This document shows positions 1-8,252 of a DNA stretch of 64,000 nt, piece by piece. A program made the translations under genes and the position numbers. Below the pieces are notes generated by a model. It was not told where the DNA came from. It made no database searches and saw nothing but the letters and a program-made list of their open reading frames with translations. Position 1 is the first letter of the stretch, and each line of letters opens with the position of its first letter. The DNA comes from an uncultured Kordiimonas sp. (GTDB lineage Bacteria; Pseudomonadota; Alphaproteobacteria; Sphingomonadales; Kordiimonadaceae): positions 2,232,001 to 2,296,000 of the forward strand of contig CANNDZ010000001.1 of NCBI GenBank assembly GCA_947503575.1, written 5' to 3'.

Positions 1-2547
1 CTGCGTACTGGCACTGTTACCCAGCCGTAGGTAAACTATTGCCAATTTTGCGACAACGTTGGCGTCGGCAATGCCAGTTTGCAAGAGACGTTCATATTGC
101 AACGCCGCGTCGGCAAAACGTTCTGTCTGTTCGTATCGCAGGGCAAGCTCTGTACGCGCAAGCCGCGCAACATCGACAGTCGCAACATATTGCTCCAACT
201 GCTGGATAGCGGCCTCAGGCAACCCCATTGCATACATTGCCCGAGATAACCCGATGGCCAACCGATCTGTAGCCTTAACCTGCATTGCTTCCCTAAACGC
301 GGTTGCCGCAAGTTCTGGCTCACCCTTATCCAGAAATACCTGCCCAATAAGGCTTGCAGGTATGTCTTCCGGTCGTTTGGAACGATTAAGAGTGGGCAAG
401 CGTTGCTCTGCTTCGTCCAGCTTCTGACCCATCGCTTCAGTCGCAAATAAATACCAATCCAATACAGATGGGTCGATGGGGTCGATTTCCGCCAGCGCAG
501 CTCTTTGGAATGCTAAACGCGCACCAGAATATAGACCAGTCAGAAGGAGAGAGCGGCCATGCAGAACGTGGGCTTCACCGCTATTATAGCGGTACGCAGC
601 AAAGCGCGATAATGGCCGTTCGGCTGCACGCGGTTGATCAAGCGACAATAAAAGCACGCCCATACGTTTCAAAACATCTGGATTGTCCGCCGCGCGTACC
701 GCAGTTGCCCGTGCTTCCTCGATAGCGCGTGTCGTGTTGCCGGATTCCGCCAGAGCTTGCGAGTAATCAGCCCAAAGAACAACTGACTGAGGCACCAACC
801 GAACAGCTTCCCTAAAATATGGTACAGCTTCTTCTGCTTTGCCATTCTCCAAAAGCACTTTACCTAGTGCGGCTTTTGCACGGGTATCTGTTGGTTCTTC
901 CTCAAGCAAACGTTCCAAATCTGTTTCTGCGCGATCATATTGTTTCAGGTTAAGCGCAGCCAAAGCCCGGTTCCTAAGGGCAGTATAGTAATCCGGTTTT
1001 CGGGTCAGTGCCTGCGTGTAAGACTGCATGGCACCTTCAAAGTTACCTTGTTGAAATTCAAGTGTACCACGCATATTATAGCCAAGCGCACGATCAGGCG
1101 CATCTCGCAATATCTTGTCAATAGTGATACGTGCACCCTCATAGTCTTTTGTCCGCAATTGCATACTACCCATTACGCCAAGATCGCGAAGTTGCGCCGC
1201 CTGGGAAGCCGTTACCACCGAAAGGGTATTTAAAGCATTTGCAGAGTCACCAGCAACAAACTGGGCAAGAGCGAGCTTTGTATCCAAGCCCTGGACCGCC
1301 GGGTCACCACCTTGCTGCCCTGAAATAACGGCAACCCTCTCATACATGGCTCTGCCACGCTCCGTCTCGCCCTGCGCAATAAGAGCAGCAGCTGCCATCG
1401 CCAGCACACCCGCATCCTCTTGCCCCTGATCGATTAAGGGTAAAAGCGTGTTGTATGCATTGGTGGGTTGTTGCAAGCGAAGGTATGAAGCAGAAAGTGC
1501 CAAGCGTGCAGTTCTGTTGGCTGGGCGCGCTTGCAGCACCTTTTCAAGGAGTTCAATGGCAACTTCGTTGTTTTCAAGTTGGTAAGCCACCAGACCGCGA
1601 ACATAAAGCGCAGGGAGATAATTTTCAGTAACAACCCTAGCCCTATTCAGAAGCGCTTCGGCCTCTACATATTCACCTCGGCTGGACAAAATTACGCCAG
1701 ATAAATATAGCGCCATGGGGTTTTTCGGATTGGCATTATAAACGGTATCCAAATACTGCTCTGCTTCAGCGTAGCGTTGCTGATTGATCCGTATACCTGC
1801 AACTTCCAGATTTGCCATAAGGTTGCCCGAAAACAAGCGAATAGCATCCAGAAAATACTCTTCTGCCTTGGCGTCATCACCAGCATATCGCGCCAACAAC
1901 CCGCGTGTATACTGAACCATCGTGTTATCTTGAGATCGTTCGTAGGCGTCATCTGCGAATTGCTTCGCCTCCACAAGGCGGCTCTCTTTCAACGCTAGCC
2001 TGGCAAGACCAAGGTAAGCCTGAAAATCATCCGGGTATTGTTCGATAGCAAGATTATAAGCCCGGCGAGCATCCTCATAGTCTCGTGTGGCAAAATGCGC
2101 GTCCCCCGTAATAATTAGTGCATCACCACGCGACTCTTCAGGAATGGTTACCCCTCTCAAAGCAGATAGTGCTCTGGAAAATTGTCCCTGAATAAGCAGG
2201 CTTTTCGCAAATGGCACGGCAGTAGCCGCATAATCAGCGCCCAATTGTCTGGCACGGTCAATCGCTGCTTCTGCCGGTATGCCGCTCCCCAAGTTAAGAT
2301 AAGCATCGGCGAGAATCATGTAACTCTCAGCATCCGCCTGCCCACTTTCATGCGCTTGATTAATAAGCGCTAAAGCACTTTCGAAGCTCTTTTCTGCTAT
2401 TAGGTCTCTAGCCTGCGCTTTAAAATCAATTTGAGCAACAACCGGGTTGGTAGAAAGCGTCAAAAAAATCGCAAACAACGCCGCCATTAAATTGGCCGAC
2501 AAAATCATCAAAATTTTGGAATGCGCATTGCGCGGTCTGTATACCAT
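1..2547 (-). CDS. prsT: PEP-CTERM system TPR-repeat protein (PrsT type), C-terminus outside window
   Basis: An open frame runs without a stop from the ATG at 2547 to base 1, about 849 codons; the last part lies outside the window. The N-terminus has a hydrophobic segment (about residues 11-36) ending in a VVA signal-peptidase-like site, followed by almost continuous degenerate TPR units rich in Ala/Leu/Tyr (AEAAIDRARQLGADY, SALRGV and similar). Length, export signal and TPR content match the PrsT family, periplasmic TPR proteins found beside exopolysaccharide genes in PEP-CTERM/exosortase genomes. The sugar-transferase gene ends immediately upstream (2573), with a 25-bp gap, so the two are probably cotranscribed. 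The role is thought to be in exopolysaccharide or surface-protein assembly. Confidence is good for a secreted TPR protein and fair for PrsT. Confidence 0.75.
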   Translation of the reverse strand, partial: MVYRPRNAHSKILMILSANLMAALFAIFLTLSTNPVVAQIDFKAQARDLIAEKSFESALALINQAHESGQADAESYMILADAYLNLGSGIPAEAAIDRARQLGADYAATAVPFAKSLLIQGQFSRALSALRGVTIPEESRGDALIITGDAHFATRDYEDARRAYNLAIEQYPDDFQAYLGLARLALKESRLVEAKQFADDAYERSQDNTMVQYTRGLLARYAGDDAKAEEYFLDAIRLFSGNLMANLEVAGIRINQQRYAEAEQYLDTVYNANPKNPMALYLSGVILSSRGEYVEAEALLNRARVVTENYLPALYVRGLVAYQLENNEVAIELLEKVLQARPANRTARLALSASYLRLQQPTNAYNTLLPLIDQGQEDAGVLAMAAAALIAQGETERGRAMYERVAVISGQQGGDPAVQGLDTKLALAQFVAGDSANALNTLSVVTASQAAQLRDLGVMGSMQLRTKDYEGARITIDKILRDAPDRALGYNMRGTLEFQQGNFEGAMQSYTQALTRKPDYYTALRNRALAALNLKQYDRAETDLERLLEEEPTDTRAKAALGKVLLENGKAEEAVPYFREAVRLVPQSVVLWADYSQALAESGNTTRAIEEARATAVRAADNPDVLKRMGVLLLSLDQPRAAERPLSRFAAYRYNSGEAHVLHGRSLLLTGLYSGARLAFQRAALAEIDPIDPSVLDWYLFATEAMGQKLDEAEQRLPTLNRSKRPEDIPASLIGQVFLDKGEPELAATAFREAMQVKATDRLAIGLSRAMYAMGLPEAAIQQLEQYVATVDVARLARTELALRYEQTERFADAALQYERLLQTGIADANVVAKLAIVYLRLGNSASTQ

Positions 2548-2572
2548 GAGGGACTTCCGGGGTTGCATACTT

Positions 2573-3964
2573 TTAACGCACTCCATGTGGAAACAATACG
2601 ACCCTCAATGTCTGCAGTATAATGAGTAAATCCAGAAAGATCGAATAGTTCTTCACGTAATATAAATCATATTCCAGTTTTCGGCGTGAGTCTTCAAATG
2701 ACGCACCATAAGGATACCGTATTTGAGCCCACCCTGTAATGCCGGGTTTTAAACAATGTCGTTCCCTGTAAAACGGGACTTTTTCACGTAATTGTTCAAC
2801 GAAATACGGTCTTTCAGGTCGAGGGCCAACAAAACTCATGTCACCCCTGAGGACATTTATCGCTTGGGGGATTTCATCTGCCCGGGTCCGCCGCAAAAAA
2901 CGTCCAACCGGGGTCACACGAGGATCGTTTTCAGCAGCAAATTTAGGTCCGTCCTTAACTTCAGCATCTACTGTCATGCTCCGAAATTTGAGCACATTAA
3001 AGGTCTTGCCATTCAATCCCACCCTCTCCTGGCGGTACAGAACCGGCCCTGGACTGGTCAGTCTTATTGCGGCCGCACAGGCAAGAAATAAGGGAAAAGT
3101 AATGATCAAAAACAAAGTGCTAGTGACAACATCCATCAAACGCTTCAGAGCCCTCTCGATAATTGACCCACCTTTGAAACCTTCGGCAAACACAATCCAA
3201 TCGGCTTTTACAGATTCGAGATCAACATACCCGCGAACTTCCTCATAGAAGGTTAGTCGGTCCATAATGGCAATACCGGCCAGTTTACAAGCAATCAGCG
3301 CGTCAATGGGAAGTTGAGCTGTTTCATACTTATCGCCAATTACAATCAGGTCACAATGGACAGACACAGCGTGGTCTGCAAGATCACGCATATCAGACAG
3401 TGATGTCGCCTGGACTAATACCTGCTCGCCGCCGGGAACAGCGACAACATCAATAATTTTCAGCCCAGCATCAGGTGTTGCTTCCGCTTCTTCCATCAGG
3501 TCCACCGCACCCTGCCCGGCACCAAGGATTATCACCCGCCTGCCAAGAAAGCTGTTAGCTGCAAAAAGGGAGAAAAGGATATGAGCTAAAAGCAAAGAAA
3601 GCGCAGCAAAGCCGAATGAGAGCAACATAATTGAGCGCCACAAGGGAATAACCGGCAATAAATACGCCAATGCTGCAAGCACAAGTATACTTGTTAAAAT
3701 CGCGGTAAGCAGGCGGAAGCCGAATACCCGCAAATCGCCCATTGCGTCAGACTGATATGCGCCGAACCCCAACAATATGGGAAAGGTGACAATCGGGATC
3801 ATGATCTTGGACGCGAGGGCAACAGGGGTTTGCACAACTGGCAAATCCAGCATGTGAAAGCGCAACGCCTCGGCAATAAAGGCACAGGCTGTAATTAGAG
3901 CTACGTCGACGGCTGCTAAAGTAAGCTTAACCGGAGAAACATGATGGCGAAAAATGCGCGCCAT
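2573..3964 (-). CDS. Exopolysaccharide polyprenyl-phosphate sugar-1-phosphate transferase (EpsB_2/PEP-CTERM type)
   Basis: 463 aa. The N-terminal half has four to five membrane helices (residues about 10-150), then a Rossmann-like CoA-binding-type domain (RVIILGAGQGAVDLMEEAE). The C-terminal half is a bacterial sugar transferase domain with the family signatures RLMDVVTS, TSPGPVLYRQERVG, FNVLKFRSM, RADEIPQ and LRGDMSFVGPRPE. These enzymes load the first sugar phosphate onto undecaprenyl phosphate at the inner membrane and so start a repeat unit. The full-length architecture and the adjacent PrsT-type gene fit the sugar transferases associated with PEP-CTERM/exosortase loci (EpsB-like). A 172-bp upstream region separates it from the CobT-like gene and probably holds its promoter. 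No exosortase gene lies in the window. Confidence 0.9.
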   Translation of the reverse strand: MARIFRHHVSPVKLTLAAVDVALITACAFIAEALRFHMLDLPVVQTPVALASKIMIPIVTFPILLGFGAYQSDAMGDLRVFGFRLLTAILTSILVLAALAYLLPVIPLWRSIMLLSFGFAALSLLLAHILFSLFAANSFLGRRVIILGAGQGAVDLMEEAEATPDAGLKIIDVVAVPGGEQVLVQATSLSDMRDLADHAVSVHCDLIVIGDKYETAQLPIDALIACKLAGIAIMDRLTFYEEVRGYVDLESVKADWIVFAEGFKGGSIIERALKRLMDVVTSTLFLIITFPLFLACAAAIRLTSPGPVLYRQERVGLNGKTFNVLKFRSMTVDAEVKDGPKFAAENDPRVTPVGRFLRRTRADEIPQAINVLRGDMSFVGPRPERPYFVEQLREKVPFYRERHCLKPGITGWAQIRYPYGASFEDSRRKLEYDLYYVKNYSIFLDLLIILQTLRVVLFPHGVR

Positions 3965-4136
3965 AAAAGCTAGCCTTCATTGGTCTCAACCCATACCGAA
4001 ACGGCAAGGATAGATGCTTCCCCCGATCACACTGTCCCCTTAAACAAGGTGGCCAGAGTGTTTGTGCAGCGGACGTACCCTAATAGGGGAATGCCACATG
4101 CGCAAGATGTCGTTCCTGTCTGGTTATGGCGCGCCA

Positions 4137-5012
4137 TTACATTAATGCGGTTAAAGGCGCTAATACTGATACAGCAAGAGCAACGCCACTTCCTGGCGCG
4201 ATATCATTGAGTGCACTAATCACGGGGCTTTTATTCATTTTCAACACTACATCCCGTTGTGCTTCGCATTCAACGGATGCAATTTTAACATGGCCAACAG
4301 CCATCGGCTCAATGCGCCAAAGCAAGTAAGCAGCGGCAATTGCTGACCAGCCCTCCAATAGCACCGGCAATCTGCGGCTGCGAGCTGCGATTATTGCCCC
4401 CACCATTGCTGCAATCTCCCGTCCGGCATGGGGGATCATCAGCTCAATCAACGCCTTGGCTGACAGAGTGCTTAGGGCATCAGCCTCATTATATTCATTG
4501 TCTATTGCTTGAATGAAGCGCTGAGCCGCATCACCAGATCCTGGCGCCAAAGCACTTAGACCCAACAAATCGCCGCCCGCTGCGGTAGCTTCCATACCAA
4601 AAGCACAAGCTGCCATACACTCACGTTCCGACCATGTGTTCGGGACATGTGGCATACTTGGAGCTAACTCTAGTACCCTCAAACCCAAGCCCCTGTCTTT
4701 ACACAAGTGATTCAATTTGGTTTCACCGCGACCAGCATGATCCGAAAACGCAATAGCTTCGTCCAACTTTCCTGCCCCTGCATAACTGCTGACAAAAATG
4801 CACAAATGGCTTTCTTTAACAGCAGGCGCAGGTTTTCCCTGCCAACTTGCAAGCCACGCCAAATGTTGCCCAAAGCTGGGTTGCGCTGCCCTTTCATCAA
4901 CAGGAAATTCAGCAGTAACAGCTTTCGCACTCGCTACGTCAGCAGCTGGAAGCTGTGAAAGAAGTTCACACAAATCGTCGAATGGGGTTCTTTTTGACAC
5001 TATTGTCAGCAT
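4137..5012 (-). CDS. Divergent CobT-like (nicotinate-nucleotide:DMB phosphoribosyltransferase fold) protein lacking the catalytic Glu
   Basis: 291 aa, shorter than usual CobT (about 340-350). The recognisable region is HAGREIAAMVGAIIAARSRRLPVLLEGWSAIAAAYL (about residues 190-230; quoted in parts: GREIAAMVGAIIAAR, LPVLLEGW), which parallels the CobT block GGFDIAALAGA...PVVVDGF, and the tail APGSGVALAV, which parallels the CobT end GEGSGAALA. In characterised CobT the Glu of GEGSG is the catalytic base; here that position is Pro273. The GIGNTT-type phosphate block is also altered (AAGGDLLGL). So the fold is likely CobT, but lower-ligand activation activity is doubtful. No other cobalamin gene is nearby. 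It sits between PEP-CTERM surface genes. Function unknown. Confidence 0.65.
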   Translation of the reverse strand: MLTIVSKRTPFDDLCELLSQLPAADVASAKAVTAEFPVDERAAQPSFGQHLAWLASWQGKPAPAVKESHLCIFVSSYAGAGKLDEAIAFSDHAGRGETKLNHLCKDRGLGLRVLELAPSMPHVPNTWSERECMAACAFGMEATAAGGDLLGLSALAPGSGDAAQRFIQAIDNEYNEADALSTLSAKALIELMIPHAGREIAAMVGAIIAARSRRLPVLLEGWSAIAAAYLLWRIEPMAVGHVKIASVECEAQRDVVLKMNKSPVISALNDIAPGSGVALAVSVLAPLTALM

Positions 5013-5204
5013 CCTTAGAGAGAGGTTGCGTTGTTATGCGAGTAAAGAAATCTCTCAGAACAAACAAATAAGGTCCGAATTTCTTGCATATCTGGCAGTC
5101 TTCGGGCATATAAATAGAGATTAGGGGTCGAAACAGATAACTCCAGCTATAAACTGTGCGTGTGGGTTAAGATACGTAGGTTATTAATGAAGGTCGACAC
5201 CTAG

Positions 5205-7481
5205 ATGGCTTCTAGCAACAAAACCCTTATAATTTCAACCCTTCTTACTGGCACTGCTGTGGCCACAGGAACGTTGTTATATGGTGCCTACTCCAACCGC
5301 GCACCGGAACTGGTTATCCTGGATGACACTCTTCCTCCAGTCTTAAGTAATGGCCTACTGCCCCCGCCTGCTACATATCGCATGCGCACACCGCCACCTG
5401 TGGAAATTCCCGGTATACGGCGACTTCAGATTGCACGCCCCAGCCTTTCAGATGAAGGGGTAGACGACGGTGGAGACGCTGACTTCTATTTGACCGGAAC
5501 GCGCAGCGCTGAACTTATTCGAGCACCTGTTGAAGCCAGGATTGAAACATTTCCGACTGTCACACTAGATGAGGCCGTTGAAGGCGCTCTGGCTGTTGAT
5601 GAGTGGGGCTTCCAGGTAGTTCAATCTTACTTGAATCAAGCCATGGGTGACAGCGAAATCCTGAAAGAGCGCATGGACGCCTTGCTGAACCGGATAGAGG
5701 CTGCAGCAGGCGATTATGACCTTGCGACCATATCAGATGCTGCCAACCTGATCATTGAGGCCGGTGCCAGAACACACTGGACTGCCTTCATGGCGCCATT
5801 TGTACTCGACGAAGGTTTTGAACTGGCGGATGGCGCAATCGGCTGGGACCTAGGCCCCAACGAAGATAAACCCTATACGGACTTTATTCGCGTCTCCTCT
5901 GACAGTAAAATGTTGGAAGGCAACAATATGCAAGCGGAGGGGGCTCAAGCAGGGCCTTCTATCATGTCCAAAGGTGTCCGCAACATTGAGCAATTTGTTG
6001 CAAATGGCCTGAAAAATGGTCGATATCGGGTTGTTATTTTGACGGCACCCAGACCCAACGGCCAGTCTCCACTTTATCCCTTCGGCGTCGATCTGAAGCG
6101 CAACGGTGCAAAGGTCAATATGGTGGATGCTCGAGCTACCGATGATCTCGTCCCCGTCATGAAGCTCTCGACTGAAGGAGTAGGAAGACTGTCGGATGGT
6201 GGCGGTATAGACCCTTCTCAGATTACTATGGATGCTGGCGAAGCACTATATAGCATGAGCGCCTCCGCAGCTGGCGATATTGTCCAGACTTCTAACTACA
6301 CGTCCGGCATTGATGCGGCGGTAACCGCAGGTGCATACGCAGCGCTATCCAACACTCTGGGCGGCACCAATGTACCAGATGTGGCACCCTTTGCCCAGGC
6401 AACCGGGTCACAGTTCACTGGACCATCAAGTGGCCATATGTTGGTAACCAGGGCGGAAATTGTAGACGGAACGTTAAGGATCAACTTTCGCCAGCTTGGT
6501 GGCCAAGATACATACGTTACGGCAGTTATCATTTATCCTGAACCGGACAATGACATTGAGCAACAGCTCGCCGAGGAAGTTGCTGAGTTTATTAACCGTG
6601 TAGCTCCGGCCGCTGGTCAGAATGTTTCTGTTGAACAGATTTTGGGCCTTGATGTTCCTATCATTGACCCAGTTATCGTGTTTGCGGATAACGAGAGTGG
6701 ACTTCCAACCACGGAAGCGGTTGCTGCCACACCAATAGGTGACCCAGAGCCAGCCCCAGATACAGAGGCTGATCCAGACCCTGAGCCGGAGCCAGAACCT
6801 GAGCCAACACCTGAGCCAGACTCTGCTGATGACTCTGTTACCAATGACCCACCAGCGGCACCTACGCCAGATGATCCTGTGGGCGACACGATTGGTGCGC
6901 CCAATGAACCTGAACCAGAGCCGACGCCTGAACCAACGCCAGAGCCGACGCCTGAACCAACGCCAGAGCCGACGCCTGAACCAACGCCAGAGCCGACGCC
7001 TGAGCCATCGCCCGAACCGGAGCCAGAATTGTTGGCCGAGGCGGGTATATACGATCCGCAGCCCTTGGGCAGTGACTTTGTACTGGATGGATGTGCGTCT
7101 ACCTTTGAGGCAGAACTATTCTGCAACTTGGTCGACACCGGGGCGTTTGAGCTAACGTGGATTTTAGACGGCGAGACAATTGGTACCGGCGAAACCCTCT
7201 TGGTAAACACTGGCGAAGGCACGCTGTTTGACCAGGGTGGTAGCTATAATGTGACCTTGTCAGTTAGATACGACGGCAACATTGGCGATGACAGGTTCTT
7301 GAATTTGGTTACCGGTGGAAGTCTGTTCCTACCAGGCGACTTCATATTAACAAGCGTCGATACAGCCATTCTTCGGCTAACAACAGTACCAGAGCCTTCT
7401 GGCTTACTGTTACTGGCCCCCGGCTTACTTTACGTTGTCAGGCGCCAGCGTAAGAAGGCAAAAAAGGCTGATACTATTTAA
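5205..7481 (+). CDS. PEP-CTERM sorting-domain surface protein with Pro-Glu-Thr repeat
   Basis: 758 aa. An N-terminal signal/anchor (residues 6-28) precedes a long extracellular part with no family I recognise. At about residues 520-610 is a low-complexity Glu-Pro-Thr/Ser region, encoded at its core by a 24-bp tandem repeat (6918-7004). It is followed by a domain with two possible disulfide cysteines (DGCAS, LFCNL) and Ig/PKD-like strands. The C-terminus is a textbook PEP-CTERM signal: VPEP, a hydrophobic helix ([14 protein letters not shown]) and a basic tail (RRQRKKAKK). Known biology: exosortase cleaves at the PEP motif and the protein goes to the surface or biofilm matrix. Translation starts at ATG 5205 with a distant AAGG; a Rho-independent terminator follows. 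Confidence 0.9.
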   Translation: MASSNKTLIISTLLTGTAVATGTLLYGAYSNRAPELVILDDTLPPVLSNGLLPPPATYRMRTPPPVEIPGIRRLQIARPSLSDEGVDDGGDADFYLTGTRSAELIRAPVEARIETFPTVTLDEAVEGALAVDEWGFQVVQSYLNQAMGDSEILKERMDALLNRIEAAAGDYDLATISDAANLIIEAGARTHWTAFMAPFVLDEGFELADGAIGWDLGPNEDKPYTDFIRVSSDSKMLEGNNMQAEGAQAGPSIMSKGVRNIEQFVANGLKNGRYRVVILTAPRPNGQSPLYPFGVDLKRNGAKVNMVDARATDDLVPVMKLSTEGVGRLSDGGGIDPSQITMDAGEALYSMSASAAGDIVQTSNYTSGIDAAVTAGAYAALSNTLGGTNVPDVAPFAQATGSQFTGPSSGHMLVTRAEIVDGTLRINFRQLGGQDTYVTAVIIYPEPDNDIEQQLAEEVAEFINRVAPAAGQNVSVEQILGLDVPIIDPVIVFADNESGLPTTEAVAATPIGDPEPAPDTEADPDPEPEPEPEPTPEPDSADDSVTNDPPAAPTPDDPVGDTIGAPNEPEPEPTPEPTPEPTPEPTPEPTPEPTPEPTPEPSPEPEPELLAEAGIYDPQPLGSDFVLDGCASTFEAELFCNLVDTGAFELTWILDGETIGTGETLLVNTGEGTLFDQGGSYNVTLSVRYDGNIGDDRFLNLVTGGSLFLPGDFILTSVDTAILRLTTVPEPSGLLLLAPGLLYVVRRQRKKAKKADTI
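6918..7004 (+). repeat. 24-bp tandem repeat, about 3.5 copies, inside the PEP-CTERM gene
   Basis: The unit GAGCCGACGCCTGAACCAAC plus GCCA occurs at 6918, 6942 and 6966 with no mismatch, followed by a partial copy from 6990. Each unit encodes EPTPEPTP, so copy number can change in frame and alter the length of a rigid Pro-rich stalk. Related but diverged Glu-Pro codons extend upstream from about 6780. Confidence 0.9.
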
Positions 7482-7503
7482 GTCTGCAGACGATAAAAAA
7501 GCT

Positions 7504-7543
7504 AAAAAAAGGGCCGCGGCTAACTAACCGGGGCCTTTTTTTT
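7504..7543 (+). terminator. Rho-independent terminator after the PEP-CTERM gene
   Basis: An A7 run and GGCC pair with GGCC and a run of eight T (7536-7543) across a 16-base loop. It lies 23 bp past the stop at 7481. The A/T symmetry may let it work on both strands, but the XRE gene on the other strand ends at 7606. Confidence 0.8.
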
Positions 7544-7605
7544 GTATGCCGTGTTGTTCAACTAGCTAAGTAAGGGTCTATGCCAGCATCCTATTGTTGA
7601 TGTGG

Positions 7606-8007
7606 CTACATGCCGTATTCATCAACACCAGATGATAGCAACCTCGCTAGGCCTAACACTTTTTTCCGAATTCTGGGATCAGCAATACGGTAATATGCAT
7701 CTACAAGTTCTTGGGTCTCTTCACGTTCAAAAACGCCTTCACCCATCATGTCTGCCGGCGCACTATAACCCGGCATTTTCGTTTCTGCGCCTTCAAAAAA
7801 GTAAGCTACAGGAACGTCTAGCGTCGTCGACATCTTAAACAGCCGGCTAGAGCCAATTCTGTTTGTACCACGCTCATACTTCTGAACCTGCTGGAATGTG
7901 ACACCCAATTCCTGACCAAGCTGGGTTTGCGAGAGGCCGAGCATTTTCCTCCGGGCTCGAACCCTATGACCAACATGAACATCAATTGGATCTGGACCTG
8001 TAGTCAT
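7606..8007 (-). CDS. XRE-family helix-turn-helix transcriptional regulator
   Basis: 133 aa. The N-terminal HTH_XRE domain (residues about 10-65) shows RVRARRKMLGLSQTQLGQEL, GVTFQQVQKYERGTNRI and SRLFKMSTTLDVPVAYFF. The C-terminal part (GEGVFEREETQELVDAYYRI) is the Glu-rich helical tail usual in short alphaproteobacterial XRE proteins of this type. It is monocistronic: there is a terminator on one side and a 245-bp gap before pepN on the other. The target is unknown. The start at ATG 8007 is preceded by GGGGAG at a rather long spacing. Confidence 0.85.
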   Translation of the reverse strand: MTTGPDPIDVHVGHRVRARRKMLGLSQTQLGQELGVTFQQVQKYERGTNRIGSSRLFKMSTTLDVPVAYFFEGAETKMPGYSAPADMMGEGVFEREETQELVDAYYRIADPRIRKKVLGLARLLSSGVDEYGM

Positions 8008-8252
8008 TTTCCATTCTCCCCGTTTGCAATAACATTATAAGCTGCACACTATACTATCTGGAGTATATCACAGCCCTACTCAACCGAAAATGTCATATTT
8101 CGGTAAAGAAAGAGTGAAGCCCACAATTTATTCAGCGAATTCAAACTGTAAGAAGACACCTTTTGGGGCCATACAAGAAAATGAGATGCGTATTATCAGT
8201 TCACACAAGAATAAGAAATCGAAAAAAGTTATAAAAATGCCGAATCACACAG

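Noticed and set aside
6785-7020. CRISPR-like spacing of repeats
   Set aside because: Direct tandem repeats without spacers and in coding frame; no cas genes.
6617-7222. Long minus-strand frame (201 aa, Gly/Ser repeats) opposite the PEP-CTERM gene
   Set aside because: It is the mirror of the Glu-Pro repeat; no ribosome site or homology, and the plus-strand gene is certain.
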